Shown here: positions 41,949 to 52,499 of the stretch, one piece after another
Layout: every line of letters begins with the position of its first letter
How positions within the stretch are numbered: the first letter of the stretch is position 1
Assembly (NCBI GenBank): GCA_947095585.1
Contig: OX352761.1
Location: 34,625,777 to 34,689,776 of the forward strand
Length of the DNA stretch: 64,000 bases
DNA from: Nephrocerus scutellatus
Lineage: Eukaryota; Arthropoda; Insecta; Diptera; Pipunculidae
Direction of reading: 5' to 3'
Translations under genes and position numbers: made by a program
The notes under the pieces: model-generated
Told to the model about the DNA's origin: nothing
Databases searched by the model: none
Seen by the model: the letters and a program-made list of their open reading frames with translations, nothing else

Positions 41949-42755
41949 AAAAAACAACCCATAAAAATTAAAATTTTTCATTTGTTTAAAATTTGAAGGA
42001 AATCGAGCTAATTTTTAAAAATGTACCTGGGCACCACTCGGGTCTCAGGGCCTGAAATTTTAACAAAAAGTGTTGTACATTGAAAATACACATGTATATA
42101 AAATTTGAAGAAAATCGGGTTAATTTTTTTAAAAATTTTATGGTGCCTCACGACTCCGGGGTCCTCAAAAAGTGTTGTCCATCTGATATACATATGTGTA
42201 TAAAATGTAAAGAAAATCGGATTATTTTTATTTTAAATTTGTATGAGGCCCCACGACCACGGGGCCCGGCGTCTGTATGGGGCCCAAAGATCTCGGGGAC
42301 CGGGGTCTCTAAAATTTTTACAAAAAGTGTTGTCCATCGGAGATACACATGCGTATAAAATTTGAGAAAATCGGGTTAATTTTTTTAAAAATTTGTATAG
42401 GGCCCCACGACCCCGGAGGCCTGGGTGTCCAAAATGTGTTGTCCATCGGAGATACACATGTGTATAAAATTTGAAGAAAATCGGGTTAAATTTTAAAAAA
42501 AATTGTATAGGGCCCCACGATCCCGGGGTCTCCATAAATTTTATAAAAAGTGTTGTACATCAGGGATACACATGTATAAAAAAGTTGAAGAAAATCGGGT
42601 AAATTTTGTAAAAGGCCCGAGGGGCCCCAAATTTTAATAGATTGTGTTGTCATCGGAGATATGCATGTGTTCAAAATTTCAATGAAATAGGACTTTGGGA
42701 AGTGGGTTAACAATTGATCGCAAGATTCCACGACAAGTTAATATAGAGAATTTAA
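41949..42755 (+). mobile_element. H-family element nested in the LTR (H8)
   Basis: Left end AAAAACAACCCATAAAAATT, right end CAAGTTAATATAGAGAATTT. Seven or so monomers lie inside, several with GATACACATGTGTATAAAAT, GGGCCCCACGA variants and a right-terminal type monomer at 42640-42700. The (CCAG)n tract is deleted. Confidence 0.9.
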
Positions 42756-42936
42756 TAACACATGTTCACAATTTATATTGGTGATAACTTTAAATGTACA
42801 CAAAAACACTTATTACAATAACACTTGTATTTCACTATAATTCTCTTAGGTGGTAGCAGTAATACTTTGCAAGAACTTTTACAACTTTACTGATTGAATT
42901 CTAAACAATGAATGAATTCTCTGCAGCGAACGCCAT

Positions 42937-42994
42937 CTTTTATACTCATGGAAAAGTTTCCAGAAACTTCCAATCTTACAGACAGAAATATCCA
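42937..42994 (-). promoter_or_regulatory. Heat-shock-type promoter: HSE cluster and TATA box
   Basis: On the minus strand GGAAGTTTCTGGAAACTTTT contains three correctly phased HSF units, GAA-n2-TTC-n2-GAA (42970-42958). A weaker GAA/TTC cluster lies just upstream (about 42995-42980). TATAAAAG follows at 42944-42937, and an initiator-like TCATTC lies about 25 bp downstream. This is the arrangement of insect Hsp70-class promoters. It lies inside the putative LTR, so it would drive transcription toward lower coordinates. Confidence 0.6.
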
Positions 42995-43942
42995 GAAAAG
43001 AACAGAAAATTGTGGCCTTATTCCCTTATTTACAACTAACGATACTTATGTGTAATGAGTCATCTTCTAAAAATAAACTACATGTACAATCATGTTCCTA
43101 CACGCAAACCGAGCAAACCGCACGAACCGGTTTGACTACATTTTTGACCAGTGCATAATGATTTCAACTTGCAGGCGGCTGCATTTTAGATTTTAAATAA
43201 TCTAATAAATCTTACCACCTAAAAGTATTCTATTCAAAAGTGCTTAATTCTAATTCAGTGATTTTTTTTAGTATGCAGTATGTACATTGCGATTTATCTA
43301 AGGATTCGAATCCCATTATATGCGCTACTAGCTACTTTTCGTAACAAAATTAACTTCGCGTGCCCGTGGTTGGCTGGCTGGCTGTCTGGTCAGGTCTTGT
43401 GATCAATTTTTAAACCACTTTCTAAAGCCCGATTTTATTTAAACCTTGCATACATGTGTATTTCCCATGACAACACTTTTTATTAAAATTTGAGAGTGAT
43501 CGGGCTGCGGGGTCGGGAGGCTCCCATACAAAAAAATTTTCCATGTAGCGGCATCAGATCAAATTTTATACAAAAAAATTACCCAATATTTTTCAAATTT
43601 TATTCGCATGTGTATCTCCGAGGGACAACACTTTTTGTAAAAAATTTGGAGTGATCGGGCCCGGTGTCGAAAGGCCCCATACAAAACTTTAAAAAAATGT
43701 ACCCGATTTTCGTCAAATTTTATACACACATGTTTAATCATATGGAGAACGCTTTTTGTTAAAATTTGGAAGTGGCCCCAGGGCCGAGGGGCTCCCATAT
43801 AATTCCTTAAGAATTGACCCGATTTTCTTCAAATTTTATAAATTTTAAAAAACTTACCCGATTTTATTCAAACTGTACATTGTGTATCCCCGATTAGAGC
43901 ATTTACACAAAATTTTAATTTTTATGGGTTGTTTTTTTTATT

Positions 43943-44960
43943 TTGAAATTTGAAAATAATAATAATGGAAAATGGCATTTCGTATAAAATTCGTTCTGTT
44001 CCCAACTTTAACTACAAAATGTTTATCAAACATCTATCTTTGGCGCACAATAGAAGTGATCTTTTTGCAGAAATGTGAAAGAATACGACATACTATGTAA
44101 CATCAGTAAGTTTGCGATATAACGACCGGTTTGGAGCATTATGGCGTGCCGCGTGCATGTTTGTGTTTTGTCATTGAACATCTATTCAACCAGACGCAAC
44201 TTTGATGAATATTGGACTTGATACATTTTGGTTAAATACTGTCAGAAAAATATCGAATGGCGAGTGCGAGTGACAATTTTGAGTTCATTGGTTGCTACTT
44301 TATAATTTTAGATTTGAGTGGTGTGACAAGAGTCAACTTAGTATAGTTGTTATAAGAGATATCAAATTTCTCAATTATTATGTCTTTTTTTTAATCTTGC
44401 GGTTTTCATCAATAGAGGCGGTCTTAGTGTTGTATCGATAGATGTTTGGTTTGTTCTTTGTTGTCTTATAGGTTAGTCAATAGGGAAAAGCGAAAAAACC
44501 GTGCTATCCAGGCGGGACTTGGACTGAGGGACTGAGATGTGTTTTACTTAAGTATCTCGTACAATGCATTGATGCGTAAGCCGCAAGTAATGCGATATGG
44601 TGATCAATTGGAATTTTTAATTGAGATGTAAACATTGCTGCTGTCAACTTGAAGGAAGAAAAATATTTTTAGATCTTTTCATCTGCATCTGTTTCTTATT
44701 TAAAAATATAATAATTTTGCGACCTGATTTGAAATGGAAACATAACTCCACTCACAAAATTAGGTCCTTATTGTCAAGTCTGTTCGAGGATGATTATGCA
44801 CTGGAGTGAAGTGGTAAGAGTGGATCGGTTCCAAGTATAATGCAGGAACACTGAGACGTGACGCCACTTCTCTTATATATACGTAGTAGTAATAGCACAA
44901 CCCGCACTATCACGCTCTTATTGACCGTCTGCACAAATATTGTGCCATGGATTTTTAGGA
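43943..44960. other. Unassigned, no gene seen
   Basis: About 1 kb without recognised domains; a 62-residue plus frame (44621-44809) has no identity. Confidence 0.4.
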
Positions 44961-44964
44961 AATT

Positions 44965-45240
44965 GAAGAGGCTTTAATACTGCATTTGTCAAAAAAAAAA
45001 ATTTATCCGAAAGCATTTTTCGAAATAATCGCGTTTGAAAATAAAATTAAAATTTTTTTTTTTTTTTTGACTTTGACGACGTTCGTATTGTTAATGGTTT
45101 TAAGAATTTAAAAAATTTACATTACTTGACCTTAAAGATTTAATTTTCTACCAAAACCAACACTGACCTTGTAGCTAAAAGCGTTCAAGAGTTACACGGT
45201 GTGAAGTGATGTAAGGTCAAAAGTACGTCTCTACGTACAC
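44965..45240 (+). repeat. Dispersed repeat R3, copy 3
   Basis: Shares CTTTAATACTGCATTTGTC, GCATTTTTCGAAATAATC, CTTAAAGATTTAATTTTCTA and GGTGTGAAGTGATGTAAGGT with 17716-18150. Confidence 0.7.
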
Positions 45241-45299
45241 CGCAGGGGGTGAAAATAGACCTTCCCTCCAATCGATTTTTCACGAAATTAACCAGGGAA

Positions 45300-45872
45300 T
45301 CACCCCTTTAATTTCATATGTGTATCTCCGATGGACAAAACTTTTTGTAAATTTTTTTTAGCGAATGGACCCTGAGGACCGAGGGGTGCCCATAAAAATT
45401 TGTTAAAAATTAGCCCGATTTTCTTCAAATTTTAAACAAATGTGTATCTCCGATGGAAAAAATTTTGTTTAACAGTTTTGGAGTGATCAGGCCAGGTCCT
45501 AAGGCTCGAGGGGTATCTATATAATTTTTTTAAAAATTAGCCCGATTTTCTTCAAATTTTAAACAAATGTGTATCTCCGATGGAAAAAATTTTGTTTAAC
45601 AGTTTTGGAGTGATCAGGCCAGGTCCTAAGGCTCGAGGGGTATCTATATAATTTTTTTAAAAATTAGCCCGATTTTCTTCAAATTTAATACACATGTGTA
45701 TCTCCGATGACAACACTTACTATTGAAAGTTGGAAGTGATCGGTGACAACAGTTTTTGAAGGGGCTCTAATATTAATTTTTTCCAAATTAAGCCGCTTCA
45801 AACTTTGCACACATGTGTATCTCCTATTAGAGAATTTACATCAAAAATTTTTATGGGTTGTTTTTTTTAATT
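45300..45872 (-). mobile_element. H-family element (H10) with identical monomers
   Basis: Five inverse monomers. Two consecutive 127-bp units (45412-45538 and 45539-45665) appear identical. The left end is intact: CTATTAGAGAATTTACATCA, TTTTTATGGGTTGTTTTTTT. The right terminus with GGCTGG is missing. Confidence 0.9.
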
Positions 45873-45924
45873 GATGAATGGTCGAGAGACTTGGCCAAAA
45901 AACCAATTGGTTATTGGGAATGAA

Positions 45925-46020
45925 ATCTTAAGGTGGGTCAGTTGGGGAGGGGTTGTGTGGTCGGGACAGTGTGATGGGGCATCCGGGCATGGCTGGGTAT
46001 TTCCGCTAGTTAAAAAAACA
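45925..46020 (-). mobile_element. Fragment of the 24-kb C-rich element
   Basis: The minus strand reads AACTAGCGGAAATACCCAGC, CATGCCCGGATGCCCCATCA, matching the start region of the element at 23.97-24.79 kb (CCCGGATGCCCCATCCCACT). Confidence 0.55.
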
Positions 46021-46087
46021 TAATTCATTTTCATTAAAAAACAATACACCCGTTAGAAAACAATTGCGGGTGTACAGAACACGCGTT

Positions 46088-46949
46088 TTTAAATTATCTG
46101 TATTAACTTCGCGTGCACGTGGCTGGCTGGGTGGCTGGCTGGCTGGTCAGATTTTCTGATCAATTTTTAACCCACTTCCCATAGTCCGATTTTATTGAAA
46201 TTTTGCACACATGTATATTTCCGGTGACAATACTTTCTATTAAAATTTGGAAGTGATCGGGCCCCGGTTCGTGGGGCTCCCATACAAATTTAAAATAAAA
46301 ATTACCCGATTTTTTTCAAATTTTACACACATGTGTATACCCAATAAACAATACTTTTTCTAAAATTTGGTAGTGATCGGGCCCCGGGTTCGGCCGCAAG
46401 GCATCAGATACCGTCTTACTTTAATGACTGTGTGCGGTGTGTGCTGCGCAGTCGGCTGCGCTGCTTGGTTTTGTTGGTGGAGAGAGAGTGAAATCTTAGC
46501 TCACGCACAAATGAACCTAGCAAATGAAACGAGACATAAATGTTTTATGCTTAATTCAACTTTTACTTACTGATTTACTGAATTGTATTCTTATTGATGT
46601 CGTTTTTTGTTGTCGATATCAACTTACAGATAGAACAACAAGTTTTCACAATATTCTGTCATTTGGCGTTTTCATAAATTAGTTCAGAGCAGTCAAAGAG
46701 TTCTCAAGAAAAATGCTCGTGTTTTTGTGTATTTGCTCAGAGTATGAGCGTGCTCTAAGTGCTCAGAATAAAATGATCTGAGCATTTTCAAATTTGACAT
46801 CTGATGTCAAATGTCTCTTTCGATGATTTTCTCCTACAATAAAAAAAAAAAAAAAAGTAAAAAATGGCCCAGGATCGAGTGGCTCCCATATCAATTTCTG
46901 CGATTAGAGAATTTAGATGAAAATTTTAATTTTTATGGGTTGTTTTTTT
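46088..46949 (-). mobile_element. H-family element, complete long-body copy (H11)
   Basis: Inverse copy with both ends, GGCTGGCTGGGTGGCTGGC, two monomers and a roughly 560-bp unique body. The body (GTGCTGCGCAGTCGGCTGCG, AGAGCAGTCAAAGAGTTCTC reading inward) is the inverse match of H5. It lacks the H6 insertion and so supplies the empty site. Confidence 0.9.
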
Positions 46950-47101
46950 AGAAGTAAAACTTCTTCGGCAATATAAACTTAAATCTTAACGATTTGTAGG
47001 TATGTATGAAGGGGTACGATGGCAGAGAGAGAGAGAGAGTAAGAGAGAGATAAATAGATAAAAAAATAGCTACGAATATAATTTTTTCCCCATCTATATT
47101 T
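46950..47101. repeat. Spacer with (AG)n microsatellite
   Basis: GAGAGAGAGAGAGAG at about 47024-47050; otherwise AT-rich with no gene. Confidence 0.7.
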
Positions 47102-47465
47102 TTTAAATTATCTATATTAACTTCGCGTGCCCGTGGCTGGCGGACTGGCCCGATTTTATTAAAATGTTGCATACATGTATATTTCTGGTGACAATACTTT
47201 CTATTAAAATTTGAGTGATCGGGCCGCGTGGTCGGGGAGCTCCCATACAATTTTTTTTCCAATATAGCGGCATCAGATCATGTCATACTATGAGGACTGT
47301 GTTCTGTGTGCATGGTGCACTATGAGCAGTGCTGCTTACTTTACGATTGGGGTTGTGTTGTTGTAGGGTTGCAGTGCTTTGAATGTATTTTTGTTTTTCA
47401 GCATTTATAGTGGAATTCAGTATACTTTTGGTTATTGGAGACTTTACATGAACAATTTTAATTTT
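47102..47465 (-). mobile_element. H-family element (H12), left end lost
   Basis: Starts AAATTATCTATATTAACTTC; one terminal monomer; body shared with the 17-kb copy (CTGATTTGCTTACTTTACGATT-like block read inversely). It ends AACAATTTTAATTTTT directly against the start of H13. Confidence 0.8.
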
Positions 47466-48180
47466 TAAATTCTCTATATTAACTTCGCGTGACCGTGGTT
47501 GGCTGGCTGGCGGACACACCAAATTTTGTGATCAATTGTTAACCCACTTCCTAAAGCCCACATGTGTATTTTCCATGACAACCCTGTCTATTAAAATTCC
47601 GGTCTTCTCGATTCTTCAAATTTGTTATGCATGTGCACTAGTACATGGGGTGATCGGGGCTGAGTCCCGAGGGGTGCCCATATCTTTTTTTTAAAAATTA
47701 GTCCGATTTCTTCAAATTTTACAAACCTGTGTATCTCCGATGCACAAAAGTTTTTGTAAAATTTTTGGAGTGATGGGCCCTAAGGTTGGAGGGGTGCCCA
47801 TATAATTTTTTTTAAATTTTAACCAGATTTTCTTCAAATTTTTAGCACCTGTGTATCTCCGATCTTCAAAACGTTTTGTAAAATATTTAGAGTGATCGGC
47901 CCTGAGGCCCGAAGGTTGTCCATATAATTTTTTTTAAAGATTAGCCCGATTTTCTTCAAATTTACAACACGTATGTATTACTGATGGGCAAAACTTTTTG
48001 TAAATTTTTTGGAGTGATCGGGCCCCAATACAATTTTTATAAAAATTTTATACGCATGTGTATCTCCAATGGAGAACACTTTTTGTAAAACTTTGGAAGT
48101 GATCGGGCCCTTGGATCTGGGGGAACCAACACAAATATTGTAAAAAAAAGTACCCAATTTTCTTCAAATTTTATACACGT
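47466..48180 (-). mobile_element. H-family element (H13)
   Basis: Starts AAATTCTCTATATTAACTTC, GGTTGGCTGGCTGGCGGAC, then six to seven diverged inverse monomers (TGTGTATCTCCGATGCACAA). It stops near 48180 without the left terminus. Confidence 0.85.
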
Positions 48181-48714
48181 GATACTTGCCCAACAAGGAA
48201 TATAGTATAGTTCTCTCTTGTTCTCCCTTTGGCCAAGTACCTTTTTCCGTTCTTTATGTTCGAAATCGTTTCGCATTAACACGTCATAAAACGCTACAAC
48301 CTTGCAATTTTACTCCCATCGCGCGCAAAGAAGTTTCACTTCAAAAACAGAATTTTTTTCATTTATTTGTAAGCTGCTTCTAATCTTATGAACCGATTTA
48401 AATGGATGCCATTCTGACTCATTTGGCAATAAGGTCTCTAATGACCCTTATTTTGTGCTGAATATTTTTTTAAAACTTAATTTTGTATTAACCTCAAACT
48501 ACTCTAACTTTCACCATCATTTGTTTTTTCTTTCCTGACATATAACTAGAAAAATATCCTTTTTAAATGAATAACGTCATCGACATCGCGATAACGGATA
48601 ACGGATGAGGAATATGAGGAATAGAGGAGAAAATCTTATGCGTGGTACTCAACAACGTTATACCACGATAATTGCTGGACGTTGTGATATCTCCCTTCTT
48701 TCTCTCATACTTGC
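48181..48714. other. Unassigned, no gene seen
   Basis: AT-rich, with a small local GATAACGGATAACGGAT repeat at about 48590-48607. Confidence 0.4.
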
Positions 48715-48990
48715 ACTATTAGTTCATGAATTGCTTGCTGTAGTCCTGTAGTGCGGGACCACCTGATTTAATGAGCTCCGCTGGGATATCATAGGATGAC
48801 GGAGCCTTATGATTTTTGAGCCGATGCTTGCTGGCGGCAACATTATGTGGTCGTCGGTCATTGGTGGAGCCTCCAATTCCTCAGTTAGTTAGTCATTTAT
48901 CAATTCATGAAAGTGCTCTTCCCAGGCGATTTTGGTCGCAAAAAGCGAGTCGGAAAGTGAAAAGTGAGTTCCCCTCCTGCAGAACCGCAA
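48715..48990 (-). pseudogene. RTE-like LINE fragment (subfamily a)
   Basis: The minus strand reads AWEEHFHELIND, then a stop, LTEELEAPPMTDDHIMLPP, then after a shift KNHKAPSSYDIPAELIKSGG. It is collinear with GILERWEEHVHELLNGQLSE and KNNKAPGSEGIPVEL at 28.06-28.26 kb. The plus-strand 62-residue frame here is a shadow. Confidence 0.75.
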
Positions 48991-49209
48991 GTTTGCAGTT
49001 TTAGTAGGTGTTGTGTGTGTTGGTATGATTTTCTGACGCATGCGCATAATGCTTGATTTACATTAAAAAAATGTTAGAAAAAATGACAAGGAAAGAAGAC
49101 AAAACGAAAGAAATGCAGATACAAATGAGAAAGGGGGAGTTTGATTTATGTACATTCATACAGAGAGAAATCGACAACTGCACACAAAAATAAACATCAA
49201 CAGTACATT
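48991..49209. other. Unassigned spacer
   Basis: A/G-rich at 49070-49140; no feature recognised. Confidence 0.4.
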
Positions 49210-49992
49210 ATTAAATTCTCTATATTAACTTCGCGTGCCCGTGGCTGCCTGTCTGGCTGGCAGAATCTTGTGATCAACTTTTAATACACTTCCTAAAGTC
49301 CGATTTTATTCAAATTTGGCAAACATGTGTCTTTGCCATGACAATACTTTCTATTTATTTGGGGCACCTCGGGCCGCGGGGTCGGGGGGTTCCCATACAA
49401 AATATTTAAAAAAATATCAGATTTTCTTCAAATTTTATACGCAGGTGTATCTCCAATGGACAAAATTTTTTGTAAAATTTTTGAAGCGATCGGGCCCCGG
49501 GGTCGGGGGGCTCCCATACAATTTTTTTTTAATTATCAATTTTTAACGCACTTCCTAAAGCCCGATTTTCCTGGAATTTTGTACACATTTGTATTTCCGG
49601 TGACTAAAATTTAAAATTTAGAAGTGATCGGGCCCCGGGTTCGTGGGGCTCCCATACAAATTTAAAATAAAAATTCCCCGAATTTTTTCAAATTTTACAT
49701 ACATGTGTATACCCAATAAACTATACTTTTTCTAAAATTTGGTAGTGATCGGGCCCCGGGTTCGGCCGCAAATTTTATAAAAAAAATTAATAAAAAAAGA
49801 CGATTTTCTTCAAATTTTATACGCATGTGTATCTCCGCACACAATTTATGTAAAAATTTGGAATTAATCGGGTCCAGGGGTCGGGGGGCACCCATTTACC
49901 CGCTTTTATTCAAACTGCACATTGTGTATTCCCGATTAGAGAATTTACACGAAAAATTTTTATTTGGGTTTTTTATGGGTTGTTTTTTTTAT
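49210..49992 (-). mobile_element. H-family element, complete (H14)
   Basis: Starts TTAAATTCTCTATATTAACT, CCCGTGGCTGCCTGTCTGGC. Five to six inverse monomers follow, with a second right-terminal-type monomer at about 49540-49640 that suggests internal recombination between copies. It ends CGATTAGAGAATTTACACGA and TATGGGTTGTTTTTTTTATA. Confidence 0.9.
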
Positions 49993-50059
49993 ATAATTTT
50001 ATTTTATACTTTTTAGTTTTTAATGAAATATGTACATAAAATTTCAATATTATTGGGGC

Positions 50060-51955
50060 GGAATGGTTATATGGAGACACCCCGAGTCCCCCCAAGATAC
50101 CCTCGAAAGACTTTCAAAAGACCCCGAAAAAAGATCAAGATCACACTCAAGATTCCGTTAAGATCACGTTACGACACCCATCAATATTTCTTCAAGACCC
50201 CATTAAACCAACCTTAAGGTTCCCTTATGACCCTCTCAAAACATTCTCAAAACACCACTTTAGAACACTTAAAAACCCCTTAAAGACTCCACTCATGACC
50301 CTCTCAAAATCCCCTCAAGACCACCCAAGACATCCTAGAACCTTCCTAAGACCCCACAAGACTCCACCTACGAACCTCTCAAAATACACTCAAGACCACC
50401 TAAGGACCTCCTCAAAACCCCACTTAAGATCCTCACAAAAACCCTCGGGACCCTTCTGAAGAATCTCTCAAGATCACCTCAAGACCTCGTTAAGACCACG
50501 TTGCTACCCCTTTTAATACTCCCTCAAGACCCCCTTTAAGTTTCCATTAAGACCCCTTCAAAACACTCTCAAAACCACCTAAATCCCCTCTCAAGACCCA
50601 CTAACGACCCTCTCAAAATCCCCTCAAGACCCCCTTAGGACCTCCCCGAGACACCACTAGAGATCCTCCCAAAACCCCCATGAAGACTACCTAAACTGCC
50701 TTAAGACCCCCTCAAAACACTCTCAAGACCATCTAAACCCCTTCTCAAGACTCCTCTCACGACCCTCTCAAAATCTAATCAAGACCACCTAAGGACCTCC
50801 TCAAGACCCCGCTAAAGATCTTCACAAAACCCTTCGGGACCCCACTGAAGACTTGAAGAATGTCTCAAGATTACCTCAAGACCACGTTACTACCCACATT
50901 AATACTCATTCAAGACCCCCTAAAACCCTCCTTAAGATTCACTTAAGACCCTTTCAAAACACTCTCAAGACCTCCTCAACCCCCTCTCAAAACTCCACTC
51001 ACGACCCTCTCAAAGTCCCATCAAGACCAACTAAAGACCATCTCAAAACCTTCTTAAGACTCCACTCATGATCCTCTCAAAATCCACTCAAGACCTCCTA
51101 AAGACCCACTTAAAAGCCCACTAAGGATCGTCACAAAACCCCCTCGAAACCCCCTCAAGACCAACCCACAACCCCTTCTAAGAACCCATCAGGAATCCCA
51201 CTCAAGACTTCCCAAAACCCCCTCACGACCCCTCTTCTAGATCTCTGATAACCCCCTTAATACCACCTAAAGACCCCCTCAAGACCCTCTTAAGATCACC
51301 TCAAACCCAAACCCCACTAAAGAAACCTATAACAAGCCCAGGACCCCCTCAAGATCACGTAAAGACCCCTTCAAGACCCCCTTAAAATCTCCTAAGGACC
51401 CAACTCAAGACCCTTTCAAAACTCCTTCAAGACGTCATCAGACCACCTCAAGGCCCCTTAAGACCCCATCAAGACCCCTTTAAGACCCGCCTCAAGACCC
51501 CACTCAAGATCCTTCTCAGGACCACACTCAAAACCCCCTTAAGACTATCTCAAAACGGCCTCAAGACCGCCTAAAATCCCCTTCAAGATCTCACTTAAGA
51601 CCCTGTTAAAACCACCTTAAGATTCCCTCAAGACCTCCTGACCACCAAAACAGTCCCCTCCAGACCCCATGAGAACACTCCTCAAGACCCGCCTTCGTAA
51701 AGTCTTCACAGAAACACGTACCAGACCGTCAACTCACAGCATTAGAATGAAAAAAGTGTGATAAAACGACATATAAGACCCTGTTAAAACCACCTTAAGA
51801 TCCCCTCAAGACCACCTCAAGACCCCATTACCCTAACAACACTCCCCTCCAGACCCCATAAGAACACCCCCCAAGACCCACCTCCGAAGTCTTCCACAAA
51901 AAAATCGTACGAGACCGTCAACTTACATTAGAATAGCGTGACATTTTTAAAAAGT
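50060..51955 (+). repeat. A/C-rich degenerate minisatellite, about 1.9 kb
   Basis: A loose 10-12 bp period is built from AAGACCCCCTC, AAAACCCCCT, AAGATCACC and similar words. G is scarce on the plus strand apart from the G of each AGA. The last part contains a roughly 180-bp tandem duplication. The 60- to 72-residue frames inside are by-products. A shorter relative is at 59200-59480. Confidence 0.9.
51598..51935 (+). repeat. Two-copy tandem duplication, about 180 bp
   Basis: Both units begin AGACCCTGTTAAAACCACCT and share CTCCAGACCCCAT-GAACAC, CAGACCGTCAACT or GAGACCGTCAACT and ATTAGAAT. Units start at about 51598 and 51778. Confidence 0.8.
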
Positions 51956-52147
51956 TGAATTTTGAACTTCTAGCCACTGGTCCAAACTCTAAAATGAACG
52001 ATTATAAAAAACCGTTGTTTCCAAATTTTTTTTTATTGATAACACTAAAGCTCGTCAATAGCTACCAAACAACAGAAAAAAAAATTGGTTGACAAACAGA
52101 GGAGAAAAAGGTACTGAACTGTTTGGTCTTTGCCTATTGATATATAG
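51956..52147. other. Unassigned spacer
   Basis: No gene or repeat recognised. Confidence 0.4.
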
Positions 52148-52149
52148 AT

Positions 52150-52458
52150 GGTGGGCGTCGTGGCTCAGAGCATATGGATAAGAATATGGCTTCTGAGGAG
52201 GTTCGTTATTCGAATCCCAGTAACACCAAAAGTATTTTTCACAATGTCCCACCTCTCGCGAAAGTCTGACAAACCACAAATGTCCGAGAGCAATAACTTG
52301 TCACGGAAAGATTCTGAATTCGCCGTTCGGATACGGCATTAAATTGTAGGTCCCTCCTCCATTTTTGTACAAAAAAATTTAAATGCTCAACACAAATGGT
52401 TGAGAGAAGCTAGGCCTTGGACCGCAATGGTCTGTCGCGCCGAATATTATTATTATTT
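52150..52458 (+). mobile_element. tRNA-derived SINE, near full length
   Basis: The head GGGCGTCGTGGCTCAGAGCA has a short insertion after the A box. The B box ATTCGAATCCC has one change. Body and tail (GGCCTTGGACCGCAATGGTC, TGTCGCGCCGAATATTATTA) are complete. Confidence 0.9.
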
Positions 52459-52499
52459 AATCAAAACAATGAACAATAAAACAAATATAATCATAATAT

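Larger units (their letters stand above)
41849..43346 (-). mobile_element. Putative solo LTR inserted in H9 (contains H8)
   Basis: The ends are exact 10-bp inverted repeats in LTR style: TGTTACGAAA at 41849 and TTTCGTAACA at 43346. Without the nested H8 the unit is about 690 bp. On the minus strand, in order, come a U3-like part, HSE-like sites, TATAAAAG (42944-42937), a leader, and after H8 an AATAAA (41914-41909) followed by TTGTGTTGTG. That is the layout of a U3-R-U5 LTR. A target duplication is not clean (TATA left, AAAT right). No internal retroelement sequence or second LTR is seen, hence a solo LTR. A foldback DNA element is the alternative. Confidence 0.6.
41832..43942 (-). mobile_element. 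H-family element split by an LTR (H9)
   Basis: The first 17 bp of an inverse H copy (TTTTTAAATTCTCTATA, 41832-41848) stop at an LTR. The continuation TAACTTCGCGTGCCCGTGG starts at 43351. After GGCTGGCTGGC, four to five inverse monomers run to TTTTTATGGGTTGTTTTTTT. Both halves together make one complete H element. Confidence 0.8.

Noticed and set aside
42951..42994. A host Hsp70 gene nearby
   Set aside because: No Hsp70 coding sequence is seen downstream on the minus strand; the promoter-like block is enclosed by LTR-type ends.
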